Assembly (NCBI GenBank): GCA_017437345.1
Contig: JAFSBJ010000175.1
Span: 1-5,189, forward strand
Reading direction: 5' to 3'
DNA length: 5,189 nt
Source of the DNA: Clostridia bacterium
GTDB taxonomy: Bacteria; Bacillota_A; Clostridia; UMGS1810
Part shown: one piece after another, positions 1-5,189 of the stretch
Layout of the letters: each line of letters begins with the position of its first letter
Numbering within the stretch: position 1 is the first letter of the stretch
The notes under the pieces: model-generated
What the model was told of the DNA's origin: nothing
Databases searched by the model: none
What the model saw: the letters and a program-made list of their open reading frames with translations, nothing else
Made by a program: the position numbers and the translations under genes

Positions 1-771
1 AGCCTTATTCTTCATAATCCAAAACCCAATCTCACAACAGCAGAAAACCTTCTCAGAATGATTAATCCTTTCAAGGAATTCACTCCCCTTGATGCTGAAG
101 TTTTAGACACAGCTCTTATGCTCCATGCAGAGCATGGTGGTGGTAATAACTCCACATTTACATGTAGAGTGCTTTCTTCAACAGGAACAGATACCTACTC
201 TACCCTTGCAGCTGCCATAGGCTCTCTTAAGGGACCAAAACACGGTGGAGCAAATGTTAAGGTTATTAAGATGATGGAAAACATCAAAGAAAATGTTAAG
301 GACCTTTCAAACGATAAAGAGATTTATGATTATCTTATTAAAATCGTTAGAAAAGAAGCAAATGATATGAGCGGTCTTATTTATGGTATGGGACACGCTG
401 TTTACACAATGTCTGACCCAAGAACAAGTCTTTTAAAGGAAAAAGCAAAACTTCTCTCTGCGGAAAAAGGGATGCAGGAAGAATTTGACCTTTATGAAAG
501 AATTGAAAAGATGTCACCTCAGGTTTTTGCAGAGGTTAAGGGCCACAAAAAGACTCTTTGTGCAAATGTTGACTTTTATTCCGGTCTTGTTTATAAAATG
601 CTCAATATCCCCCTTGAAATGTATACACCTATTTTTGCTATTGCAAGAACTGCAGGCTGGTGTGCCCATAGAATTGAAGAGGTTTTATGCGGAGGAAGAA
701 TTATCCGTCCTGCATATAAGAGCCTTTGCAGAAAGCTTAACAGAACATATAAAGAGCTTGAAGACAGATAA
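1..771 (+). CDS. gltA: Citrate synthase, C-terminal part (5' end outside window)
   Basis: Condenses acetyl-CoA and oxaloacetate to citrate in the cytoplasm, the entry step of the oxidative branch toward 2-oxoglutarate and glutamate. The frame is open from base 1, so the ATG at 58 is internal; 256 residues are visible of a family usually about 370-450 long. Numbering from base 1, the three catalytic residues are present: His81 in KGPKHGGAN, His132 in GMGHAVY followed by the SDPR signature, and Asp191 in NVDFYSG. The substrate-binding Arg lies in IARTAGWCAHRIEE. The HAEHGGGNNSTF segment near residues 42-53 also fits the family. 2-Methylcitrate synthase is a related alternative that cannot be excluded by motif alone, but no prp genes lie nearby. 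The gene ends 8 nt before a strong terminator and converges on the permease operon. No truncation or frameshift is seen inside the window. Confidence 0.95.
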   Translation, partial: SLILHNPKPNLTTAENLLRMINPFKEFTPLDAEVLDTALMLHAEHGGGNNSTFTCRVLSSTGTDTYSTLAAAIGSLKGPKHGGANVKVIKMMENIKENVKDLSNDKEIYDYLIKIVRKEANDMSGLIYGMGHAVYTMSDPRTSLLKEKAKLLSAEKGMQEEFDLYERIEKMSPQVFAEVKGHKKTLCANVDFYSGLVYKMLNIPLEMYTPIFAIARTAGWCAHRIEEVLCGGRIIRPAYKSLCRKLNRTYKELEDR

Positions 772-779
772 AATAATTA

Positions 780-832
780 AATACATACAAAAAAATACCA
801 TCCAATATGGATGGTATTTTTTTGTATGTATT
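780..832. terminator. Bidirectional intrinsic terminator
   Basis: Arms 780-803 and 809-832 are perfectly complementary over 24 bp around a 5-nt loop (AATAT). The core stem TACCATCC/GGATGGTA is preceded by seven A and followed by seven T, so either strand's transcript ends in a GC-containing hairpin plus a U run. It sits 8 nt after the citrate synthase stop and 12 nt after the stop of the convergent permease gene, so it probably ends both transcripts. Confidence 0.93.
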
Positions 833-844
833 ATTAGCTTTTTA

Positions 845-1717
845 TTAACCTTTTACAGCACCAATCATAACACCTTTTACAAAGTATTTCTGAATGAAGG
901 GGTAGATTGCAAGGATAGGAAGTGTTGCAACAAGGATTGTGGCAAACTTGATATTTTCTGCAAGACCCATATTATCGGCTGCATTACCATCAGCACCTGT
1001 CTGGTTTTCAAGAAGGATTGTACGAAGTTCGAGCTGGAGAGGACGCTTGCTGGGATCGCTGATATAGAGCATAGCGTTGAACCATGAGTTCCAGTGAGCA
1101 ACACCATAGTAGAGAACCATAACAGAGATGATAGCTTTTGAAAGAGGAAGAATGATATGGTAGAGAACATGCATATCATTACCACCGTCAACCTTAACTG
1201 ATTCTTCAAGACTGACAGGGATAGCTGCGAAATTCGTCCTCATAACTATCATATTATATACGCTGATAAGACCGGGAAGAATAAGAACTGCATATGTATC
1301 TTTAAGGTTAAGAACATTAGCATAGATAACATATGTTGGAATCATACCGCCGCCAAAATACATAGTGAAGAGCATAAGCCAGGTAAGGAAGCCTTTGATG
1401 GCAAATCTTCTTCTTGTTAAAAGAAAGGCTGCAATTGATGTCATTATGATGTTGAGAGTTGTTCCAACAACAACAACGATGATTGTTACTTTATATCCTG
1501 TAAGGATTGAAGGACGGTCAAGAACTGCTGCATATGCTTCAAAGCTTAAGCCTTTTGGCCAGAGCATGAGAGATGCTGAGTTACCTACGATATCTTTTGA
1601 GAGTGAACAAGTTACACAATACCAGAATGGATAAAGTGTGATGACAATCATAAATGCCATGAAGATTATGTTAAAAACATTGAAGATTTTTTCTCCAAGG
1701 GTTGGTTTATATACCAT
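845..1717 (-). CDS. Carbohydrate ABC transporter permease, LplC/YtcP family
   Basis: One of two membrane subunits of a CUT1-type importer for an oligosaccharide or similar solute; it would pair with the LplB-like subunit encoded just upstream. The 290-residue length is normal for the family. About six membrane segments are visible (roughly 12-34, 74-100, 110-132, 141-160, 188-207, 258-276). The family-typical FGGGMIPTY lies at 121-129. The cytoplasmic EAA loop that docks on the ATPase runs from E171-E172-S173 through D177-G178-G179 to L190-P191. The C-terminus KYFVKGVMIGAVKG is typical of LplC/YtcP proteins. The ATG at 1717 is chosen because AAAGGAGGA (1735-1727) lies 9 nt upstream, directly against the stop of the preceding gene; the 18-nt gap implies one transcript. 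Isoleucine is mostly ATC, unlike the regulator gene, hinting at higher expression. The substrate cannot be named from the sequence. Confidence 0.92.
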   Translation of the reverse strand: MVYKPTLGEKIFNVFNIIFMAFMIVITLYPFWYCVTCSLSKDIVGNSASLMLWPKGLSFEAYAAVLDRPSILTGYKVTIIVVVVGTTLNIIMTSIAAFLLTRRRFAIKGFLTWLMLFTMYFGGGMIPTYVIYANVLNLKDTYAVLILPGLISVYNMIVMRTNFAAIPVSLEESVKVDGGNDMHVLYHIILPLSKAIISVMVLYYGVAHWNSWFNAMLYISDPSKRPLQLELRTILLENQTGADGNAADNMGLAENIKFATILVATLPILAIYPFIQKYFVKGVMIGAVKG

Positions 1718-1735
1718 TGTGTTTTATCCTCCTTT

Positions 1736-2707
1736 TTAGAATAAGCTTGATTCACTGAATTTTCTGGATACGGTATTTGCAAGGAATAACATAAGGATGT
1801 TAACAATAGATGAGAAAATACCAACCGCAGATGAGAGTGAAAGAGCATTTGGAACAGGGATTGTTGCACCAAGACCTACTTCATATACATAGGATGAGAT
1901 AACACGGGCAACATTTGCTGTCTGAGGTGTCTGAAGAAGGAGAATCTTTTCATAACCTACACTGAGAAGATTACCTATTCTCATGATGAGAAGGATAATT
2001 ATTGTTGAAGCGATACCTGGGAGAGTAATGTGGATAGTCTGTTTCCACTTACCTGCACCGTCGATAACAGCGGCTTCATAGAGTTCCTGGTCGATAGATG
2101 AAAGAGCTGATACATAAATGATAGAGCTCCAGCCAACTGTCTGCCAGATACCGGAACCGATATAGATTGTGCGGAACCAGCCGGGTTCGATCATATAGTT
2201 TATTCTTTCGCCGCCAAAGAGGACAATAAGTGAGGTTAAGATACCGTCACTACGGAAGAATCTGTTAACCATACCGCAGATAACAACCAATGAAATAAAG
2301 TGAGGAAGGTATGTAACGGTCTGGATAACTTTTTTATACTTAAGATTTTTGATTTCATTGAGCATGAGAGCAAAAATGATAGGTATAGGGAATTCCCAGA
2401 TTAGAATGTTGATGTTAAGAACAAGAGTGTTTTTAACAACGGACAGGAACAAATCACTTGTTAAGAAGTTATAGAAGTGATAGAAGCCATACATATCTGC
2501 CCACTGGCTACCCCATATTCCGCGAACGGGAACATAGTTTTTAAATGCTATTACCAGACCAAACATTGGCAAGTAACAAAAGATGATAAAGTAGGCAATT
2601 ACAGGGATAGCAAAAATGTAGAGCATATAGTTTCTTCTGAGCTCTTCTTTAATGCGTACACCGAGGCTTGCCTTCTTTTTTGGTGATCCAATACTGATTT
2701 CGTTCAT
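1736..2707 (-). CDS. Carbohydrate ABC transporter permease, LplB/YteP family
   Basis: First gene of the permease operon and partner of the LplC-like subunit in a CUT1-type sugar importer. From the chosen start it has 323 residues, normal for the family. A basic cytoplasmic N-terminus (residues 10-26) leads into a first membrane segment at about 28-45 and the FGLVIAFKNY motif (49-58) typical of LplB/YteP. Further membrane segments lie near 94-116, 130-150, 183-203, 230-252 and 290-312. The EAA loop is complete: E211-A-A, D216-G-A, L229-P230. The ATG at 2707 is preferred because GGAGGG lies 7 nt upstream; a TTG at 2722 would extend the frame by five residues but overlaps that ribosome binding site. 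No solute-binding lipoprotein or ATPase gene accompanies the pair here. LplB-type importers commonly use a shared, unlinked MsmX-like ATPase, so a missing ATPase is normal, while a missing binding protein is less so. Confidence 0.92.
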   Translation of the reverse strand: MNEISIGSPKKKASLGVRIKEELRRNYMLYIFAIPVIAYFIIFCYLPMFGLVIAFKNYVPVRGIWGSQWADMYGFYHFYNFLTSDLFLSVVKNTLVLNINILIWEFPIPIIFALMLNEIKNLKYKKVIQTVTYLPHFISLVVICGMVNRFFRSDGILTSLIVLFGGERINYMIEPGWFRTIYIGSGIWQTVGWSSIIYVSALSSIDQELYEAAVIDGAGKWKQTIHITLPGIASTIIILLIMRIGNLLSVGYEKILLLQTPQTANVARVISSYVYEVGLGATIPVPNALSLSSAVGIFSSIVNILMLFLANTVSRKFSESSLF

Positions 2708-2714
2708 TGAACAA

Positions 2715-2720
2715 CCCTCC
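2715..2720 (-). promoter_or_regulatory. Ribosome binding site that fixes the LplB-like start
   Basis: On the minus strand this reads GGAGGG and stands 7 nt before the ATG at 2707. It overlaps the alternative TTG start at 2722, which has no good Shine-Dalgarno sequence of its own and would add only MEGCS. Confidence 0.85.
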
Positions 2721-2757
2721 AAATAGTAATAAGATAATATGTGTTAAAAAAGAAAAC

Positions 2758-2803
2758 ATATTACATCCGACAACATTTATGCACAAAATGGCACAAATGT
2801 TTG
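2758..2803 (-). promoter_or_regulatory. Candidate promoter and activator site of the permease operon
   Basis: Reading the minus strand, TTGTGC (2786-2781) is followed after 17 nt by TAATAT (2763-2758), a weak sigma-A-like promoter that would give a leader of roughly 45 nt. On the plus strand the heptamer GCACAAA occurs twice, at 2781-2787 and 2791-2797, exactly 10 bp apart. The promoter-proximal copy covers the poor -35 and the other lies just upstream. The same stretch is also an imperfect dyad (2771-2782 against 2791-2803). A poor -35 overlapped by a repeated site, beside a divergent AraC-family gene, fits a class II activator arrangement. The repeats are seen directly; binding and promoter use are inferred. 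Confidence 0.45.
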
Positions 2804-2848
2804 CATTGAATACCTTAATATTATATATAAATATTTTACAAAAATCCA

Positions 2849-2877
2849 TAGACAAAATGATATTATTGTGGTATAAT
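2849..2877 (+). promoter_or_regulatory. Extended -10 promoter of the AraC-family gene
   Basis: TAGACA (2849-2854) and a consensus TATAAT (2872-2877) are separated by 17 nt, and TG at 2869-2870 gives an extended -10 (TGGTATAAT). Transcription should start near 2884, leaving about 30 nt of leader before the ATG at 2914. A perfect 14-bp A/T palindrome (2882-2895) lies at the expected start point. Confidence 0.8.
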
Positions 2878-2913
2878 ACGGTATTATTAATAATATTTTT
2901 ATGAGGTATAACT

Positions 2914-3738
2914 ATGCAATTTATGAAAAAGGACCATATTTATAATAATGAAGCTATTGTTGACGGAAATTTTCAGATTGAGTCGATTTCCGCCGCACAC
3001 CGCTACATTGACCCCACTCACACATACACCAGATATGCCACAGAGCATAAAAACGACAGAATAATTTATATTGTAAATGGAAAAATGAAGCTTGATATGT
3101 ATAACAACAGGCCCATCGTTGCAAAAAAAGGCGACACGATATATGTGCCATATAATATTGCATATAAATCTGAATGGATTGACGGAGAAGAAGGAGAAAT
3201 TTTTTCCATCAACTATCTTATGACGGATTTGGCGGGCTATCAGATAACGATGTATCCTGAAATACACAGATTTGAAAACTGCGACAGCGGAATTATGGCA
3301 GGCTTATTTGCAAAATGCTATGTTACCTTCAGCCGGGCAGAGCATGCTTATCTTTTAAAATGCAAATATATTCTTTTAAAGCTTATTTATACAATATGCA
3401 CTCTTGAGAGCGAATATAATAATTCAAGAATAGGAAAAGCCATAAAATACATAGATATAAATTATCTTGGTGAAATAAATATTTCAGAGCTTGCAAAAAT
3501 GTGTAACCTTGGGGAGTGTATGTTCAGAAGATGCTTTAAGGAAGAAACCGGCACATCCCCTACCAAATACAGAAACAGGCTAAGAATTAACAGAGCATAT
3601 GAAATGCTCACACAAACAAACTGCTCTGTGGCGGAAGCGATGGAAGTGACGGGATTTTATGATGCATCATATTTTAACAAAACCTTTAAGCTCTATACAG
3701 GCAAAACACCTTCGGAATGTAAAATGAAATTAAAGTGA
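2914..3738 (+). CDS. AraC-family transcriptional regulator with N-terminal cupin-like domain
   Basis: A cytoplasmic one-component regulator, probably sensing a sugar and controlling the divergent permease operon. Of 274 residues, about 35-105 form a beta-rich cupin-like sensor (IYIVNGKMKLDMYNNRPIVA, then KKGDTIYVP at 71-79). A helical linker follows, and residues 173-272 are the AraC DNA-binding domain. Its first helix-turn-helix is near 189-211 (ISELAKMCNLGECMFRRCFK). The second is near 238-260, including TGFYDASYFNKTFK and the closing GKTPSE that match the family signature. The ATG at 2914 has GAGGT 6 nt upstream; an internal ATG at 2923 is less well spaced. The leader TGAGGTATAA also precedes the HD-domain gene at 4414. 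The gene uses ATA often (about 10 codons), unlike the permease genes. It ends overlapping the convergent PAP2 gene by 9 nt, with no hairpin terminator visible. The family assignment is sure; the ligand and target are inferred from position. Confidence 0.93.
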   Translation: MQFMKKDHIYNNEAIVDGNFQIESISAAHRYIDPTHTYTRYATEHKNDRIIYIVNGKMKLDMYNNRPIVAKKGDTIYVPYNIAYKSEWIDGEEGEIFSINYLMTDLAGYQITMYPEIHRFENCDSGIMAGLFAKCYVTFSRAEHAYLLKCKYILLKLIYTICTLESEYNNSRIGKAIKYIDINYLGEINISELAKMCNLGECMFRRCFKEETGTSPTKYRNRLRINRAYEMLTQTNCSVAEAMEVTGFYDASYFNKTFKLYTGKTPSECKMKLK

Positions 3739-4260
3739 TTGTTTTTTATTCAGTATCTTATATGCCATAAAGCCGGAGAAAATTCCAAGAATAATTCCTG
3801 CCAGCACATCCGATGGGAAATGAACAAAGAGATAGAGCCTTGAAAAAGCTATCAATCCTGCTATTATAAGACACACTTTGCCCCATTTTTTATTATTTAA
3901 ACACAAAGCAAACGCCGCGGCAAATGAAGAAGAGCTATGACCGGATGGAAACGAAAAATCAGAAAGCTTATTTACCAAAAGCTTTATATCGCTAACATAT
4001 TCATAAGGCCTTATTCTTGCAACAAGAGGCTTTAAGCTGAGATTGCATATTATAAAATTAATAAGAAGGGCAAGAAGCATACATAACCCTGCTTTTCTAT
4101 GTTTTTTTGAAAAGCACAGGCAAAGCCCCAATAAAATCCAAAGCATACCCTTGTCGCCAAGATGGGTTACAAAAACGAAGATGCCATCTAAAAAGCTGCA
4201 GGATATGGAGTGAAGGGTATTTAATATGGAAAGCTCAAATTCTAAAATTATCTCATACAT
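3730..4260 (-). CDS. PAP2-family membrane phosphatase
   Basis: An integral membrane phosphatase of the type 2 phosphatidic acid phosphatase family, acting on a lipid phosphate at the outer face of the membrane; undecaprenyl diphosphate recycling (BcrC-like) is one plausible role, phosphatidylglycerol phosphate dephosphorylation another. All three PAP2 motifs are intact in the 176 residues: K77 to R84-P85 (KPLVARIRP), P105-S-G-H108 with the active-site acid His, and S140-R141 to nucleophile His147 and D151 (SRLYLFVHFPSD). Hydrophobic segments lie near 38-50, 57-76, 110-121, 127-146 and 152-170. The length is typical of small bacterial PAP2 proteins. The ATG at 4260 has AAGGA about 8 nt upstream. 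It is transcribed alone, divergently from the HD-domain gene and convergent with the AraC gene, so the context does not name its substrate. Confidence 0.93.
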   Translation of the reverse strand: MYEIILEFELSILNTLHSISCSFLDGIFVFVTHLGDKGMLWILLGLCLCFSKKHRKAGLCMLLALLINFIICNLSLKPLVARIRPYEYVSDIKLLVNKLSDFSFPSGHSSSSFAAAFALCLNNKKWGKVCLIIAGLIAFSRLYLFVHFPSDVLAGIILGIFSGFMAYKILNKKQSL

Positions 4261-4290
4261 TTTATTTTTCCTTTATGTGATGTTTTGTTA

Positions 4291-4320
4291 ATGGTAACAC
4301 AATAAAATAGCATTTGTCAA
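4291..4320 (-). promoter_or_regulatory. Promoter of the PAP2 gene, with inverted repeat over the -10
   Basis: On the minus strand a consensus TTGACA (4320-4315) is followed after 18 nt by TACCAT (4296-4291), preceded by TGT, which gives an extended -10. The expected leader is about 24 nt. An inverted repeat with 8-bp arms and one mismatch (4283-4290 and 4295-4302, core TGTTA/TAACA) covers the -10 and could be an operator, though it may be chance. Confidence 0.65.
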
Positions 4321-4343
4321 CGAAGATAAAACAAACACAGTTC

Positions 4344-4371
4344 TTGCTTTTTTGAAATAATGTGGTAGAAT
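4344..4371 (+). promoter_or_regulatory. Extended -10 promoter of the HD-domain gene
   Basis: TAGAAT (4366-4371) is preceded by TG at 4363-4364, giving TGGTAGAAT, closely like the AraC-gene promoter. A weak -35 TTGCTT (4344-4349) lies 16 nt upstream. The start point would be near 4378. A perfect TATAAT at 4383-4388 lacks a -35 at a usable distance and is less likely. Confidence 0.55.
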
Positions 4372-4413
4372 AACTATATAAGTATAATTTATATCATTTA
4401 GTGAGGTATAAAA

Positions 4414-5001
4414 ATGAATAAAGAGAGATTTATCGAAATATATAATAATAACATTAAGCGCGAAGGTGCAGATAAGCTATTGGCATATCTTTGCGACAGC
4501 TGTGACTTTTTTACAGCGCCTGCCAGCGCGCGATTTCATTCTAGCTATGCCGGAGGACTTTGCGACCACAGTCTGAATGTTTACGACTGTTTAAAAAGCT
4601 ACATGGAAAGAGAAAGAGTTAAAAGTACATACGGGCTTTGTGCAAGCGATGAAACAATTGCCATTGTCTCTCTGCTTCACGATTTATGCAAAATAAATAT
4701 GTATGTTCCATCAACAAGAAATGTTAAGGATGCATCGGGAGTGTGGCATCAGGTGCCAACATATTCCTATGACGACCGTCTGCCCTATGGTCACGGGGAG
4801 AAGTCGGTGTATATTATATCAGGATATATGAAGCTCACAAGAGAAGAAGCTTTTGCAATAAGATACCATATGGGATTTTCAGGAAACGAAGAAAAAAGTA
4901 GTGTCGGCGCTGCATTTGAAATGTTTCCCCTTGCATTTGCTCTATCTACTGCAGATATGGAGGCAACCTACTTTTTAGAAAGCGATCCGGAGGGTATCTG
5001 A
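4414..5001 (+). CDS. HD-domain phosphohydrolase, YhaM-like HD domain without an OB-fold
   Basis: A soluble metal-dependent phosphohydrolase of the HD superfamily; substrate unknown. The 195 residues are essentially one HD domain. The likely metal ligands and conserved positions are visible in order: H42 (FHSSYAGGL), H52 (GLCDHSLNV), H89-D90 (SLLHDLCKI), H127 (YGHGEKSV), H152 (IRYHMG) and D181 (STADMEATYFLE). The order and spacing recall the HD domain of the 3'-5' exoribonuclease YhaM, but that protein is about 310 residues with an N-terminal OB-fold, which is absent here. So nuclease activity should not be assumed; nucleotide hydrolysis is equally possible. Where many HD proteins read HDxGK this one reads HDLCK. 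The ATG at 4414 has GAGGT 6 nt upstream and its own promoter. Downstream lies a repeat-rich stretch, so the gene appears monocistronic. Its C-terminus ends soon after the last conserved Asp, so a slight truncation cannot be excluded. Confidence 0.85.
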   Translation: MNKERFIEIYNNNIKREGADKLLAYLCDSCDFFTAPASARFHSSYAGGLCDHSLNVYDCLKSYMERERVKSTYGLCASDETIAIVSLLHDLCKINMYVPSTRNVKDASGVWHQVPTYSYDDRLPYGHGEKSVYIISGYMKLTREEAFAIRYHMGFSGNEEKSSVGAAFEMFPLAFALSTADMEATYFLESDPEGI

Positions 5002-5054
5002 AATACCGGACGATAAAATAATTTAAAAGAAAAAGGCTGTTGCAAAATGATTTT

Positions 5055-5140
5055 CGGGACGTCCGGAGGCCGTCCCCTACACAAATGTGCGTAATATACA
5101 TACGACACAATTTGTAGGGTTCGGCATCCTCGACGAACCG
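5055..5140. repeat. 86-bp imperfect palindrome made of two hairpin units
   Basis: The two ends are diverged inverted copies: 5055-5085 on the minus strand aligns with 5111-5140 on the plus strand, both starting TTTG, then TAGGG, CGGC, TCC, GACG and CCG (19 of 26 matches from TAGGG on, one gap). Each copy folds on itself: GGGACG/CGTCCC at 5056-5061 and 5071-5076, and GGTTCG/CGAACC at 5118-5123 and 5134-5139. Between them TGTGCGTA (5086-5093) pairs with TACGACACA (5101-5109) with one bulge, so the whole can fold as a branched cruciform around a 7-nt loop. Confidence 0.85.
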
Positions 5141-5184
5141 TTTTTTTACTGTATAGGAATTTGCGTTCCTATACAGTAAAAAAA
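5141..5184. repeat. 44-bp palindrome with 19-bp perfect arms, T-run outside left and A-run outside right
   Basis: Arms 5141-5159 and 5166-5184 are perfectly complementary around the 6-nt loop TTTGCG. The core is ACTGTATAGGAA/TTCCTATACAGT. The outer seven bases are T on the left and A on the right, so on either strand the transcript would carry U before the hairpin and A after it. This is the reverse of an intrinsic terminator, so it is listed as a repeat. Confidence 0.9.
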
Positions 5185-5189
5185 ATTGA

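Larger units (their letters stand above)
5026..5189. mobile_element. Putative REP/MITE-like non-autonomous element (runs off the right edge)
   Basis: The non-coding stretch after the HD gene begins with an A-rich segment and AAGGCTGTTGCAAAATG (about 5033-5049). Two nested palindromic repeats follow and fill almost all remaining bases (5055-5140 and 5141-5184). No open reading frame with a ribosome binding site is present. Dense, non-coding, nested inverted repeats after a gene are typical of REP or MITE-like elements. No second terminal copy or target-site duplication can be seen, so the boundaries are uncertain and the call is an inference. Confidence 0.4.

Noticed and set aside
485..1087. 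200-codon plus-strand frame overlapping citrate synthase and the permease gene
   Set aside because: It runs out of frame through the conserved end of citrate synthase, across the terminator hairpin and antisense to a conserved permease; its product shows no family features.
877..1209. 110-codon minus-strand frame within the LplC-like gene
   Set aside because: It is a shadow in another frame of a gene with clear permease motifs and has no ribosome binding site.
2708..2722. TTG start at 2722 for the LplB-like permease
   Set aside because: It overlaps the GGAGGG ribosome binding site and adds only five residues; the ATG at 2707 is well spaced from that site.
2820..2825. Perfect TATAAT on the minus strand as the -10 of the permease operon
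   Set aside because: The matching -35 would be TGGATT (3 of 6) in A/T-rich sequence, and the leader would exceed 100 nt; the pair near the GCACAAA repeats fits better, though this one is not excluded.
2707..2904. 65-codon plus-strand frame in the regulator-permease spacer
   Set aside because: It has no ribosome binding site, low-complexity A/T composition, and overlaps the promoters for both flanking genes.
2899..3267. 122-codon minus-strand frame opposite the AraC-family gene
   Set aside because: It is antisense to the conserved cupin region and would start inside that gene; no promoter or family resemblance is seen.
4986..5010. Hairpin at the end of the HD-domain gene (GGTAT/ATACC with a TCC/GGA extension) as terminator
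   Set aside because: The stem is short and bulged and is followed by CGATAAAATAA rather than a T run.
5055..5184. CRISPR-like array in the repeats at the right end
   Set aside because: The units are inverted rather than direct, diverged, and not separated by uniform spacers; no cas gene is present.

Overview
The window looks like chromosome of a low-GC Gram-positive of the class Clostridia, probably a gut anaerobe. The reasons are strong GGAGG/GAGGT ribosome binding sites, extended -10 promoters of the TGnTATAAT type, AGA/AAA/ATA-rich codon use, LplB/LplC-type sugar permeases and a palindromic intergenic element of the kind common in that class. The exact genus cannot be told from this sequence.

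Layout. Positions 1-771 (+) hold the C-terminal half of citrate synthase, cut by the window edge but with all three catalytic residues. A perfect 24-bp inverted repeat (780-832) separates it from a convergent two-gene operon on the minus strand. That operon encodes two membrane subunits of a carbohydrate ABC importer (2707-1736, then 1717-845). A 206-bp spacer (2708-2913) separates this operon from a divergent AraC-family regulator (2914-3738, +). The spacer carries a good promoter for the regulator and a repeated GCACAAA heptamer that overlaps the likely -35 of the permease operon. The regulator gene ends tail-to-tail, with a 9-nt overlap, against a complete PAP2-type membrane phosphatase gene (4260-3730, -). 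A second divergent spacer (4261-4413) carries opposed promoters for PAP2 and for a small HD-domain phosphohydrolase (4414-5001, +). From about 5030 to the right edge there is no gene. Instead there is an imperfect 86-bp palindrome made of two diverged hairpin units, followed by a near-perfect 44-bp palindrome; together they resemble a non-autonomous mobile or REP/MITE-like element.

How the parts work together. The permease pair and the AraC regulator form the one clear functional unit: a one-component sensor next to a transporter whose promoter region bears a plausible activator site. The solute-binding lipoprotein and the ATPase needed for transport are not in the window. Citrate synthase, the PAP2 phosphatase and the HD protein look like independent transcription units.

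There is no convincing new defence or enzymatic system here. The most interesting signals are the composite palindromic element at the right end, where two hairpin units differ by paired, stem-preserving substitutions, and the candidate operator between the regulator and the permease operon. No stretch longer than 300 bases lacks a gene.
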